A DNA stretch of 23,524 nucleotides, taken from contig NW_014040454.1 in the NCBI RefSeq assembly GCF_001186125.1, forward strand, positions 9,550-33,073, written 5' to 3'. The notes beneath the pieces are model-generated. The model ran no database searches, had not been told where the DNA came from, and was given only the letters and a program-made list of their open reading frames with translations. Below are positions 11,101-20,071 of the stretch, piece by piece. Both the position numbers and the translations under genes were made by a program. Source of the stretch: Sphaeroforma arctica JP610 (taxonomy: Eukaryota; Opisthokonta; Ichthyosporea; Ichthyophonida). Numbering within the stretch: the stretch's first letter is position 1; every line of letters begins with the position of its first letter.

Positions 11101-13588
11101 AGTGGGGGTGCTAATAGGTGGTAGAATAAGTAGTAGAGGTTTATAACATGAGTGTGGAGTGCAATTGTACACATGTAGGGTTTTAGGGTTTTACCTCAGG
11201 TGTGAGTGTAGAGAACACGCGTGACGTAGTCATTACTTGTCTTATAGAGTCGCACCTAAGTGTTTGGATCCAAACCCAGGTGTAAATGTATATAACGGGA
11301 ATATCATAACCATTGGGTATATTTATTTATATATATATATATGTCCATAGCCATAGCCATTGAATACATAAATATTTATAAACTATATGTTTGTAACCTG
11401 TACTAGCTATATGTTATTAAGTCCACTGCATGCTAAAAATATGCATGTTATCACCTATTTCATCACAATATGTTATTGGTTAAGTCCAACTATATGTCAA
11501 CAACTCGTACTAACTGAATGTTAATATCTAAGTCCACTAAATGTTTCCCTGTCCCTACTCTTCATAACTCATATACTTACCCTCTGTACCGTAGGCCTCG
11601 AGTGTGTACGGTATGCCATGCTTCTATAGTCTCAAGAGCAACGGACGTGGTCTCTATGAACCACAGTGTCTGGAGGACAAGTCTGGTTACCTTCAATACT
11701 CTGGCTTAAAACTCGACTACGACGCGTATAAGAAGCTGTACACTCATACCGAGGATAGCGTGGTATGTACTAACCGTACTCTACTGTGTGTGTAGAGCTG
11801 TGGTTTGTGTGTGTGTGTTGTCGTCATTCCTGTACAAGCATCGTGAACATGCGTGCACATTTCAAATTCAACCAATATTTACACTTTGTGTTTATCTGTG
11901 AATATATATATATATAGATGGCTCTCATAGTGTATTCCATTGACACTCATTCGGTTTTACCCATGTCATGTAGGTAGGGGACATGGGTTCATTCCTGAAC
12001 AAGAACCTCGAAGGTGATGTACTACGCTACTGTATGTTTGATCCGTCCACTCGCATCAACATGGACCAACACCGCCACCGTCTGGGAGAGGATCTGGTCA
12101 ATGCGCTGCAATGCGACCCTCTGAGTGACTACGGAGACATCCTACAGGTGTGTGCTACCTAGTTGTTGGGTGTTAGGGTTTATTTTCCTACAGACATCCT
12201 ACAGGTGTATGTTGTTTAACTATGTAGTTGTCAAGGAGTGTGGATGTAGTGAGTAATCGTTGTGTGTCTAGGAACTAAAGTGGTTTCATGTGTGGCCCAT
12301 TCTCTGGCCACTTCTCTATAATGTCATCTCCCAAGTCACACGGGAATACCTTGTGGGTGTTTGTTTTAGCATATACGATTGGTTGTCTTCCTAACGGTAC
12401 TATGTGTGATTGCTAGGGTGTCTTGCACCCTTATACTGGTACGACCACGCTTGTGCACAGTACACTTGTGCTTATACCAATACACTTATCAGGTTACATC
12501 ACACTTATACACATATACGATTGGGACAGTATGTTTCTACGCCGTGTTGTTGATGTACCATAAGCTTATACGAACACACTCACACGTATACACCTATATG
12601 ATTGGGACAGTATGTTTGTAAGTCGTGTTGTGTTTGACCTATGGTGTTATCGGTGCCTTGGAGAGTGTTACTGTACTTTTTCGTCATTGCATAGGCATGA
12701 CTAGGGTTTTTACCTCGATGTATTTATTTATGTAGTCTCTAGGGGCTAGGTAGAGGATAAATATATAACCTTCACAGCTAAACACCCACCAATTCCGTTG
12801 TTGCATGGGTATGGTGAATAGTCTTCAAAGTTAAAGCTCACTAAAATTACGCAATACGTTTTCCTACATGTTCTAACATCCAAAACGTTTCACACTCCAA
12901 TGTGCGGTCATAACAGTATCTACCCAGTGAGTGCTACGTGACTGGTCTTAACTACCGCCTGGAGATGCTACTGGAAATGATGGAGTCCTGCTCAAAGCAT
13001 GGCAAACGATTCGAGGAATGGAAATCCAATGCCAAGTATGTCTCAATCTTAAATGTCGTTGGTACAACCAGCAGTCATCTGTTTATAGCTTTGGTGTAAC
13101 GGTTAGATCATTTATGAATGTTAAAAAGGCCAAGAACTCGAACATTTTTTCTTGGCGAAAGGGGCCCTTCATGCATATCAAATAATACGCACAGAGCTGT
13201 TGAGTTTAATTCTAAGCTAGTGTGTGAACGGGTTATAATTAACGACCACCAGTCTTTTGCAGTCCCAGTATATAGATACATATGTTGATAAACTCAGCTA
13301 ATTTATCCCATTCATAATACACACAGAGAGCATGAAGAGAAACCCACAGAAGTCAGTGACCAAAGCGACGCCAAGACTTGGTACAACAACCACTGTCCTG
13401 TTGGTGAGAGCCGAGTGCACGGTGTATGGGAGGCCACTGAGGACAAGTCTAAGGCAAAAATTGTAGAATCTGAAGCTAACAAAAAGGCCAAAAAGGTGGA
13501 GAATGAGTCTGTGGGTGAGAAACTAGGGAAGGTTGAAGGAGAAGTGGGTATTGATGCGCCTGCCAAGCAGCTGAAGATGAACCTTTGA
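1382..13588 (+). CDS. FAM20-like secretory-pathway (pseudo)kinase, 18 coding exons, 822 aa
   Basis: Exons: 1382-1573, 3037-3276, 3583-3666, 4149-4259, 4890-4954, 5875-5932, 6870-6986, 7229-7384, 8261-8351, 8537-8734, 9055-9193, 9539-9650, 10100-10183, 10996-11094, 11595-11762, 11974-12147, 12917-13035, 13327-13588. All introns are GT-AG and the frame stays open to TGA at 13586. The ATG has A at -3 and G at +4. Residues 45-63 form a signal anchor, so the rest should lie in the Golgi/ER lumen or outside the cell. Residues 65-340 are a low-complexity stem. FAM20-type kinase marks: ATFRPF (353-358), AEIVAFHLD (386-394, holding the alpha-C Glu387), FDFLMLN (528-534), SNGRG (597-601), YCMFDPST (657-664) and a C-terminal helix with GLNYRLEMLLEMMESC (706-721). 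In FAM20 kinases the three corresponding catalytic positions are Lys, Asp and Asp; here they read Arg356, Ser536 and Ser597. The tail (737-822) is Lys/Glu-rich and not conserved. Family assignment is firm; activity is doubtful. Confidence 0.88.
1574..3036 (+). repeat. Intron 1 with microsatellites and a 104-bp tandem duplication
   Basis: Intron of the FAM20-like gene. It holds a (GT)n run (1744-1767), mixed (AT)n/(GT)n runs (2080-2165), a TATTTA-rich stretch (2941-3005) and a tandem pair of about 104 bp. The pair starts at 2644 and 2748, each copy beginning CTTTCTCTGGCCTAGTGCAC and differing by scattered substitutions. No coding exon with splice sites could be supported inside it. Confidence 0.8.
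3277..3582 (+). other. Intron 2, G-rich 5' half
   Basis: 306-nt intron. Its first 90 nt on the + strand are very G-rich (runs at 3291-3299, 3333-3341 and 3355-3361). It contains one telomere-like CCCTAAACCCC word (3533-3543) about 40 nt before the acceptor. No gene is seen. Confidence 0.7.
3667..4148 (+). other. Intron 3 with telomere-like words
   Basis: 482-nt intron. It holds a TATG-repeat stretch (3742-3770) and degenerate CCCTAAA words at 4023-4056. No coding potential is supported. Confidence 0.7.
4260..4889 (+). repeat. Intron 4 with a roughly 65-bp minisatellite
   Basis: Between about 4585 and 4875 lie four to five diverged tandem copies of a unit near 65 bp. The conserved core is CATGTGTCTATTT followed by TTGTTGAATACTGAGTGTTT. 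Two telomere-like words (4481-4490, 4561-4571) lie upstream in the same intron. The last two copies are nearly identical, which suggests recent expansion. Confidence 0.75.
4955..5874 (+). repeat. Intron 5 minisatellite with acceptor-like words
   Basis: From about 5004 to 5270 there are five imperfect copies of a unit made of TTGTACACAGTA, then TATCCCTACAGC, then a TTTATATTTAT tail. Each copy contains a polypyrimidine-CAG word that resembles a 3' splice site. CCCTAAA words occur at 4984-5000, 5709-5721 and 5851-5870, the last directly before the true acceptor CACAG at 5870-5874. Confidence 0.75.
5933..6869 (+). repeat. Intron 6 with three minisatellites
   Basis: First array, 5951-6025: three copies of about 25 bp around TGTGCTATTAATAGAATACG. 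Second, 6284-6385: about three copies around GTATGAGACAGTACTTGTAT. Third, 6405-6850: many copies of CGTACTTATATTATATAT alternating with TTATGTGAAACCGACG, giving a higher-order unit near 62 bp. An (AT)n(GT)n run lies at 6084-6112. No gene is seen. Confidence 0.8.
6987..7228 (+). repeat. Intron 7 carrying a copy of the exon 7 end and donor
   Basis: The end of exon 7 plus its donor and about 25 nt of intron (about 6957-7012) is repeated exactly 100 nt downstream (about 7057-7112) with a few substitutions. The copied donor starts at 7087. Use of the copy would add an in-frame stop soon after position 6987, so the first donor is taken as the real one. Confidence 0.8.
7385..8260 (+). repeat. Intron 8 with two exon-end copies and a CATTTCACATGTTA minisatellite
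   Basis: The 3' part of exon 8 with its donor (about 7316-7410) is repeated at about 7419-7500 (offset 103) and again in shorter form at 7503-7565. This places three GTATGTTATATGTG donors in series at 7385, 7488 and 7534. Further on, 7800-8185 is a minisatellite of 20-25 bp units with the core CATTTCACATGTTA and variants. Confidence 0.85.
8735..9054 (+). other. Intron 10, no gene
   Basis: 320-nt intron with an (AT)n run at 8921-8948. Nothing else could be supported. Confidence 0.65.
9194..9538 (+). other. Intron 11, no gene
   Basis: 345-nt intron with an (AT)n run (9271-9295) and one TTTTAGGGTTT telomere-like word (9317-9327). No coding sequence is supported. Confidence 0.65.
9651..10099 (+). 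other. Intron 12, microsatellite only
   Basis: 449-nt intron with an (AT)n(GT)n run at 9706-9740 and AT-rich sequence around 9800-9850. No gene is seen. Confidence 0.65.
10184..10995 (+). other. Intron 13, no supported exon
   Basis: 812-nt intron that falls where FAM20 kinases have their catalytic loop. An open frame crosses 10094-10513 but reads straight through the consensus donor and lacks domain similarity. An (AT)n run lies at 10855-10876. A short open stretch near 10650-10725 could be a cassette exon but has no support beyond openness. Confidence 0.6.
11095..11594 (+). other. Intron 14 with TTTAGGG-like words
   Basis: 500-nt intron. It has two adjacent telomere-like words at 11177-11192 and an (AT)n run at 11328-11342. 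Loosely related words around TATATGTTATTAAGTCCA and TATGTTATTGGTTAAGTCCA (11405-11500) suggest a diverged duplication. Confidence 0.6.
12148..12916 (+). repeat. Intron 16 with exon-end copy and an 81-bp duplication
   Basis: The last 15 nt of exon 16 plus donor (GACATCCTACAGGTGT) recurs 57 nt downstream, with the copied donor at 12205. Using it would insert a stop (TAG) five codons after the normal junction. A second duplication, offset 81 nt, lies at about 12501-12540 and 12582-12621 around GATTGGGACAGTATGTTT. Confidence 0.75.
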
Positions 13589-14300
13589 GATCTTTATTGA
13601 TAGTCTTTACTGTATTAAGAGTGATAGATAAGAGATTTGTATTTTGATGGGTCTGTGCAAAGAATGAGACAGTGTTTATAAAACCCTATAATTGAAACTA
13701 TACGGTCGAAAAGTATAAGGTGTTCTTGCTTACCTAATAGCAAATACTGAATGATAGATATCTTAAAAATATAGGTTTTATGTTTACGTTCAACGTTTAA
13801 ATATTTAAGGTTTAATAAATAATCTATAGGCAAACCAAATATACTGTGAAAGTATTTTATATGCACTTTTTCTTTTTCTTTTTTAAAAAAAAGAGCTACG
13901 ATGCGTTCCAAATGTCAATAGGTTTTACGTTGTGGCGTATAAGTACCTTTATTTTGTCTACGTTCAACGTTTGCTTTGGTGTGGTCCTGTGTTAATGTGT
14001 TCAATTTTTGGGTGATGAAGTGCAAAACGCAAAGGTGTAGGAGCTATTTTTAGGTAGTCCGATTCTTTACCGTAGTAGGTCGGACCCTTTCTACCCCATT
14101 CATAAATACGTTATAACGTTTGAATTTTAATACTTTATAGTGTTACGTTCAACGTATACTCTGAACTATCATAACCGCTCTGAATAATAAATATCCGGGA
14201 CAAACAATCATTTCCATAATACTTATATTCGTAGTAGAAGTAGCCAGTAAATATGTAGAATCTCAACTTGAGTTCAATGTGGACTTTCTAAAATAGGAAA
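13589..14300 (+). other. 3' flank of the FAM20-like gene with ACGTT-AACGT element
   Basis: AT-rich 3' flank that should include the 3' UTR. A candidate AATAAA signal lies near 13815. Three copies of the near-palindrome ACGTTCAACGT (13786-13796, 13960-13970, 14145-14155) and one perfect palindrome ACGTTATAACGT (14108-14119) occur here. The section 13960-14155 matches, in inverted orientation, the block at 813-1000 upstream of the gene. No gene is seen; the minus-strand frame at 13615-13911 lacks an ATG and any recognisable motif. Confidence 0.6.
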
Positions 14301-16700
14301 GTGTTCGTCCATTTTGAGAGACTTGATTGGCGAAAGTGCCAACTTTCCACCTTGACTAAGAGTTGGTGTGTTTAAAAGTAAATCTACGAAGCCGACGACG
14401 GTCGATTCGCCCCCCAGCTAAAGTCTGTATGTATCAATTTATAGCTTAAAGTATAAAGGCTAACTTAATTCGACGATTTCTATTTTACTTTACTTCGATG
14501 ATTCTATGGTTGGACTATCATCTACCTACCTACTCTCGTACCGGTTACATCAGAACAACTTGCTCTTGAAAGACAGCTTCAGGACAGTAAGATCACTTTA
14601 ATCGTCTTTGGTCGAATACATTCTATTTTATTGATCTCGTGTCCCTCAGAGGATTTTGGTATTTTGTGAGTTTTCGACAGTCTCTGGCTCTACTTGCCAT
14701 TCTCCTCATTAAATCATGCATTGTATCGGTCCATGTTCATCAGTTTTGGATGACCTATTTCAGTGCATTTATTGCGAAATGCTTTCTGTGTTCCTTTACG
14801 CCTTTCCTTTTGTACTCGGTGGCCTTCTCCCTCATCTCATATGTTGAATATTTTCCTGTTGATGCTTTCTTTAGTTGATAACTTTCTGAAACCGACTGAA
14901 CTTTATTGAAATACGTTGTCGTTCTCGGACCTTCCGCAATCTTTTAGTAGACTATTCTAATCTAGAGCCAAATTTAGTGTAGGACACTAGCATGCTATTT
15001 AATATCTGACTATATGTATTATGTTTGTAACAGCCCCAATCCTGAATTCGACCTAAAATTATCTCTAAGTGCTAAAGTGATACGTATAGTAGAAGCGTAG
15101 TAGAATTTAATGGCAATAATTGATGCTCAGACAATACCTTAAAGATAGGTACGAGTCTGCATAGATAGTAATTTCACACATCAAATATATGAGTTTGATA
15201 ACTTTTCGCTTAACTTCCCGGCGAGTATCACCCATATGTAAACTTCCAACAAAACGTTCGTATTTTGGCAGGAATTATTCGATTGTTTGTAGATATTTAT
15301 AAAAGTAAACTGCAACTAACGACTTCAATTGACGATCACTGTCATACATGATGGTACTGATTCTGTAGTACCCATATGTACGAACTCCAAATTTATCCCC
15401 AGTGATGTATAATATGTTTGTACCCATAGAACGAACAATCAAAAGTTAATACAACAATTTGACAGCTATGCACACTTGAGTGATCAGTTAAACACAAACT
15501 CGATACCTTCTCCTATGACGCCTATTCAGCTGTGCCTTGCAAATAGTCTACTAACTTATTTCAAATGCATTGATCTACATTCACCATCTATATAATTGTA
15601 TCAGTAGACCTAGTGCTCACTATGCTGCCTCAACTGAGTTTCGTTAACTTTGAAGCCACTTCTCTTTTCAATATAATAAACTTTTTACCTTATTTGCATT
15701 TTTGCCCACGCACGGCGTTCCTTTCCTGTGAATTCCTTTTCGGGCTTCGATCTCTTTATTACTGTTCGTTGCTAGCTTTCGTTTTTCAATTCTGTTCCTT
15801 CTCGTTTGTTCCGATATAATATCAGGCTCACTACTAGATCCTAAATGGGAAGTTCACTCTCATTGTCAACTTCTGCATTAGCAGTAGACGCTGCTGCTTC
15901 AGAAGAATCTTTTCTGCTTCAGCTTGGTCACTTCTATTGTGTTTTCAATGTTTATCTCGCTGTTTATATACAGGGAATACGCTGTATTGCTCATGTTGAA
16001 TATGTACTAGGTGCATGTTGTGTTCGATTTGTTTATATCACAGTCCCATTTTAGAAAAAAGGGTTACGTTGTATTTCACATTTCAAATAGATGCTATATA
16101 CATGTTTTTTATTTTTGTATATAGCATAGTTCCAAATAGTCGGTGACGTTATATTTAAGCTACAGCCTATATACTGACAAATATGTTATAATATTTGGAT
16201 TGCAATTAAGAGTTCAATTGCATTGCTTTTAGGCATATTCGTGTTTTGAATGTCCTAGATTATCAATTATTGTTTTGCGAAAAACTCTTGACAGTCAATA
16301 CCAATTTCACTAACGACAATTTCCGACAAAAGCTGTAGTTGTCAAGCACAAAAACTATAGTTGTTAGATAGAAGGATCACAAGAACTATAGAAGGAATAA
16401 ATATAAAAAGGACATACTACATACCTGCACAATGTACCTTTAGTCTTGAACAAAAGCTGGCATTCCCATTTTCTTGCCTGGACCATGCGTTGGGTCTCTA
16501 GCCCACATTTTCTTTCTAGGTTTATAATGTATGTTTTCATTTTTAATACAGATTACCTGGACCTGTTTTTTAAAGTTAAGTTTAAAAGCCTCTGTGAACG
16601 TTATTTTGAGAGGTCTCAATCGATTATGGGCCTATTTTCCTGGGATACTAACATCTTCCACTCTCGCAACATGCTCACTACTACTATCATTCTAACTAAT
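14301..16700. other. AT-rich region with possible decayed minus-strand coding remnants
   Basis: No intact gene. Short + strand frames here (14639-14878, 15613-15819, 16446-16715) are rich in Phe, Leu and Ser, which is what the opposite strand of Lys/Arg/Glu-rich coding DNA gives. Read on minus, three stretches look like decayed charged protein: about 14850-14740 (ending KEHRKHFAINAL), about 15815-15690 (basic, RRNRIEKRKL), and about 15930-15860 (Ser/Ala-rich). Their order and composition would suit an old gag-like copy on the minus strand, but similarity is too weak to call. Confidence 0.25.
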
Positions 16701-16729
16701 TCAACTAGGCTTTAGACGGCTAGTATAAA

Positions 16730-18150
16730 CTAGACACTAACTTCGATGACTGGCTTGCTGATATTACCTCGCCTCCCTGTTACACTTACAACGAGTACTT
16801 GAGTGAAGTATTTTATTTTAATCCTGGTGTCACCATTTCCACCCAAGTATGAAACTAACACGCTTGCCGATATATTGTAACTTCCCGGTAAAAAATGGCC
16901 TGTGCCGCAAAATAGCATCGTTCGACGAATCCTTTTCCAAAACGGCTTTTATACTTCTTACATTAGTGTGTCGACAACTACGCACCAAATTCTCATGCCC
17001 GTTTTCTCAAAGCAAGGACCACTGATCCGACACCAGATAATGAAGTTAAGGCAGACATTCATGTATCGCTGGCCCGACTGGTCTCTGAGGCTCAGCACTC
17101 GATTTCTGCGTCAGTGAAGGTCAAACAACATCTTAATTGGATTGCTGACCGAGATGGCTATTTGGGGATGCGAGCGCATGTACAGGAGACTACGGATATC
17201 ATTTGGCTAATTCGGCTACAACTTTGCAAATTTCGGTAATTACTGAGGTGAATTTATCGTCTCACTATGGTGGTACTGCCCCGAGGGCTTCGCAATATGA
17301 TTATACATCAAGCCAAGCTGCAGATGTAGTCTATTATCACAATATCCTTCGTATGCATCCACATTGGAGAGAGATTATTCGTACGTGAAGATGCGTGAGA
17401 AATTCCGTGTGAGCTTGATATGTAAGCGGAAGAACTTTATTAGTAAAATCTATCGCGACAACTGCAAATTTTGGATAGCTCACGTTCACGTTTATAATTG
17501 CGTTCCGATGCGAACACACGTGTTAACCCACATGCTCCTCCAGCATCAAATCATGTGTTCAGTGCCGATCATGTGCGCAAGACCTTTCCCCAGGACCTGG
17601 GCATGCAAACCGCTGATTCAGATATCAGAATCTACCGGCTCATACTAAGAATCGTCATTACACACACTCTAGTGGAGGTACTACAGGCACTTCGACAAGT
17701 GCGACACCAACGCCATGTGATTTTCTCTAGCTACGTTGGATGTTAAGATAATCGATCGACCATCAGTAGAGATGGGCGAGAATAAAGTGATGCATATTCA
17801 TGTATGACCTGTGTGCCAACGAATCGTACATGGAGGGTGAGAATGGGTTAAGGAAAAACGAGCAAGGACCAGCAGGCTAGGAAGAAGAGAGCAGGCTGGA
17901 ATTAGATTCTCGGGCGTCTAACGTAAACGTATTCATGGTGTTTGGTAGCGCGGTGACGAGAATATTAGCAGTGAAAGGTATGCTATATCCTGCCGACGGT
18001 CGTGTGAACATACATCACTATGTATTTGAACTGTCTGTAGGCATGGCGGAGACCAAAGTAAACACTGCATGATGCAGAATTGAGAAATCGTGATATCCAT
18101 AGACTCTAGTAAAGCATAGTATACTTTGACCATTGTGCTCATCACATAAT
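16730..18150 (+). pseudogene. Decayed gag-like region of an old LTR retrotransposon
   Basis: Several open stretches in shifting + frames look like one broken coding region. Frame 2 is open at 16730-16849 and again at 16967-17236 (90 codons, no Met, acidic/helical). Frame 1 is then open at 17203-17388. The word AADVVYYHNIL (about 17317-17350) aligns with ADDVAYYANII (22171-22203) in the gag frame of the right-hand element, including the spacing to a following Ile-Ile/Leu-Leu pair, which ties the two together. Position 5' of the reverse transcriptase remnant at 18.3 kb in the same orientation is what a gag-pol order predicts. Multiple stops and frame changes show it is dead. Confidence 0.5.
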
Positions 18151-18269
18151 TTCAGATAGCCAGCACGTAATACAGCGCGTATACATATGTGAATTTCTTT
18201 TTGCGGTCACTCTGCAGCACCCAAGAACTGAGGTCGATATGGTTGAGATGATTTGTGAATAAGAGTGCC

Positions 18270-18790
18270 CGCGTAATATTCCTCTCGAGATGAATTACTG
18301 AGCTACGCCGCCACACACCTTTTTATCCGACAAGTACAATTGCAAGTTCAGAAAATGGGAACATGAAATAGTGGTCAATCGTCGGTTTTCGGCGTCGATT
18401 GTAAACTTTCCATTGCTAGCTGCACCATCCCTTTATACCGTCCTGAGAGTATATTAAAGTCTGTTTGTATTTGGATCTACGTCAAATCAACGCTCTCACT
18501 TCTATGATCAACTCACGTTACCCAATGTCAACAAGATCATCGGTAACCTGAAAGGAAGCGATACTGCACAGCACTTGATTTGTCGACACCATACCATCAA
18601 TTACCACTACACGCTGACTCCCAGCACACCTTTTTCTTTACAACGACTATGGGAACACATTGCTACTGTCCGGAAGGTCATTTGGCGCATAACGGAGAAT
18701 ACACAATTTCAAACTTATTTTGACGAAGTGTCGCTAAGAGGTAATGATACTCGGCACAACCCTAAAACCCTAAAACCTTAAATCACCCAA
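18270..18790 (+). pseudogene. Ty3/gypsy reverse transcriptase remnant, + strand
   Basis: Fragments of a reverse transcriptase N-terminal half in three frames: WEHEIVVNRR with downstream FPLLAAPS (about 18357-18450), LPNVNKIIGNL (about 18518-18555), and TALDLSTPYHQLPLHADSQH (about 18565-18625), the last being the conserved first-aspartate block. A deletion then removes the YVDD region and joins to EHIATVRKVIWRITEN (about 18654-18702), which matches the post-YVDD segment EYIATVEEVIRRLTEN of the minus copy at 19.5 kb. It is non-functional: frameshifts, stops and loss of the catalytic YVDD block. Confidence 0.8.
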
Positions 18791-19120
18791 TGGACTTTGC
18801 TTGGTGAACTTTGTAACGACGTTATCTGCACAATGGTTTAACGATAATCATGAAAAACAGTGATGTTCAATCGATTGGCAAATATCAAGATGTCAGAGGA
18901 ATATTCATCCGCATTGGGGCTGACAACTTTCGTACACGAGCATTTACCTTGTACACAAAGTGGCTGTGTCACTTCGGACATTCTCAAAAGTTCAAGCTGG
19001 AGACCAAGTACACACAGATGGCCACAAGGCGTTTATGTAAATAAACATTCAATTAAAACTGAATAGTATGTTTGTTACAGCGGTAACACTGTCACATCAG
19101 TACACAATTTACTTTTATAA
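18791..19120. other. Junction between two opposed retrotransposon remnants
   Basis: Lies between the 3' end of the + RT remnant and the 3' end of the - RT/RNase H remnant. Two overlapping short + frames (18850-19044, 18860-19066) have no recognisable motif. It may be decayed pol from either copy. A telomere-like CCCTAAAACCCTAAAA stretch sits just before it (18760-18775). Confidence 0.4.
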
Positions 19121-20066
19121 TTACACGTGTATCGGGTCTAAGAATTCAATTTGACTGTAGTCAATGCAATAAATCCAACACAGGGGGTTAGGGAATAAAG
19201 CATTAGTAAAACAATGGTTCTCGTTATGAATACACGAATGCCATGGTTTCCATTGTTTCTGTATATGATGCAGACCGACGCACACTTTTTCGTCATACGG
19301 CTCATACTTACTTGAAATATGGTACACAGGCCTGTGACAAGTATCTACGAGAGAATACTATTGCTGTACAGTCGTAACTTATTCGGGCTGCATAATCACG
19401 TTTCAAAGAAGACTCATACCGCAGTTGGGTATGGACAGAGGTACACAATACGTCAATGCCTTTTGCACACTTTCTTCCCCAGTGACTTGACCTCGCTTAC
19501 TGCAAAGTGACACTTCATCTGGTTAAGCTTGAAGTTGTTCTCGGTTAGCCGTCGGATGACCTCTTCCACTGTTGCAATATATTCCTCGTAGTCGTCAGAC
19601 GCAATTATAAGATCATCTACGTAGTATTGCACGTCTAAACCCGCCGTCAGATTACTGATGGTGCGCTGGAATTGAGACGTGAGTGTCGACAATTCAAACG
19701 GAGCCGAAGTAAATGAGTATTGGTGACTATCCCAAGTAAACGAGAACGTATGTTGTGAATCATCGTGTACTGTAAGGCGATGGTATGCGGCCGAAAGATC
19801 TAACGTTGTATAATATCGCTTACCCCTTCAGTTACTAATAATCTCATTCACCTTCGGTAGTGTAAACTGGTCTCCTGGAATAAGGGCATTGATCTGTCGC
19901 AAGTCCAAACGCACCCGAACCTTAATGGGTTCCCCCCGACGGAGTAAATGACGGTACTGCCAGTAGGGGCAAGTTGACCACTGACGCCGACGTGTGACGA
20001 TTGGTCACCAATTCATGTTCCCATTTATGTACCTGTTGTTGTAATAAGCCGGGCCTCCACACTAGA
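19121..20066 (-). pseudogene. Ty3/gypsy reverse transcriptase and RNase H remnant, - strand
   Basis: Reading from about 20066 leftward: a connector with KWEHELVTNR and LPLLAVPS, then RVRLDLRQINAL, LPKVNEIISN, TTLDLSAAYHRL (first catalytic Asp), FTSAPFEL and QYYVDDLIIAS (catalytic YVDD, near 19625), ending VKSLG near 19470. It is Ty3/gypsy-like by motif order. Downstream, FSRRYLSQA (about 19375-19350) and, in another frame, YEPYDEKVC...WKPW (about 19310-19240) match the RNase H block. Defects: one stop (TGA near 19830), a frameshift near 19935, a frameshift inside RNase H, and a shortened RT-RNase H linker. The ATG-initiated part 19692-19453 is the longest clean piece. It converges with the + remnant at 18.3-18.8 kb and seems cut at about 20070 by the next element. 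Confidence 0.85.
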
Positions 20067-20071
20067 CTCTA

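Noticed and set aside
13615-13911. 98-codon minus-strand frame after the gene
   Set aside because: No ATG start (TTG), AT-rich composition giving Ile/Leu/Lys, and no recognisable motif.
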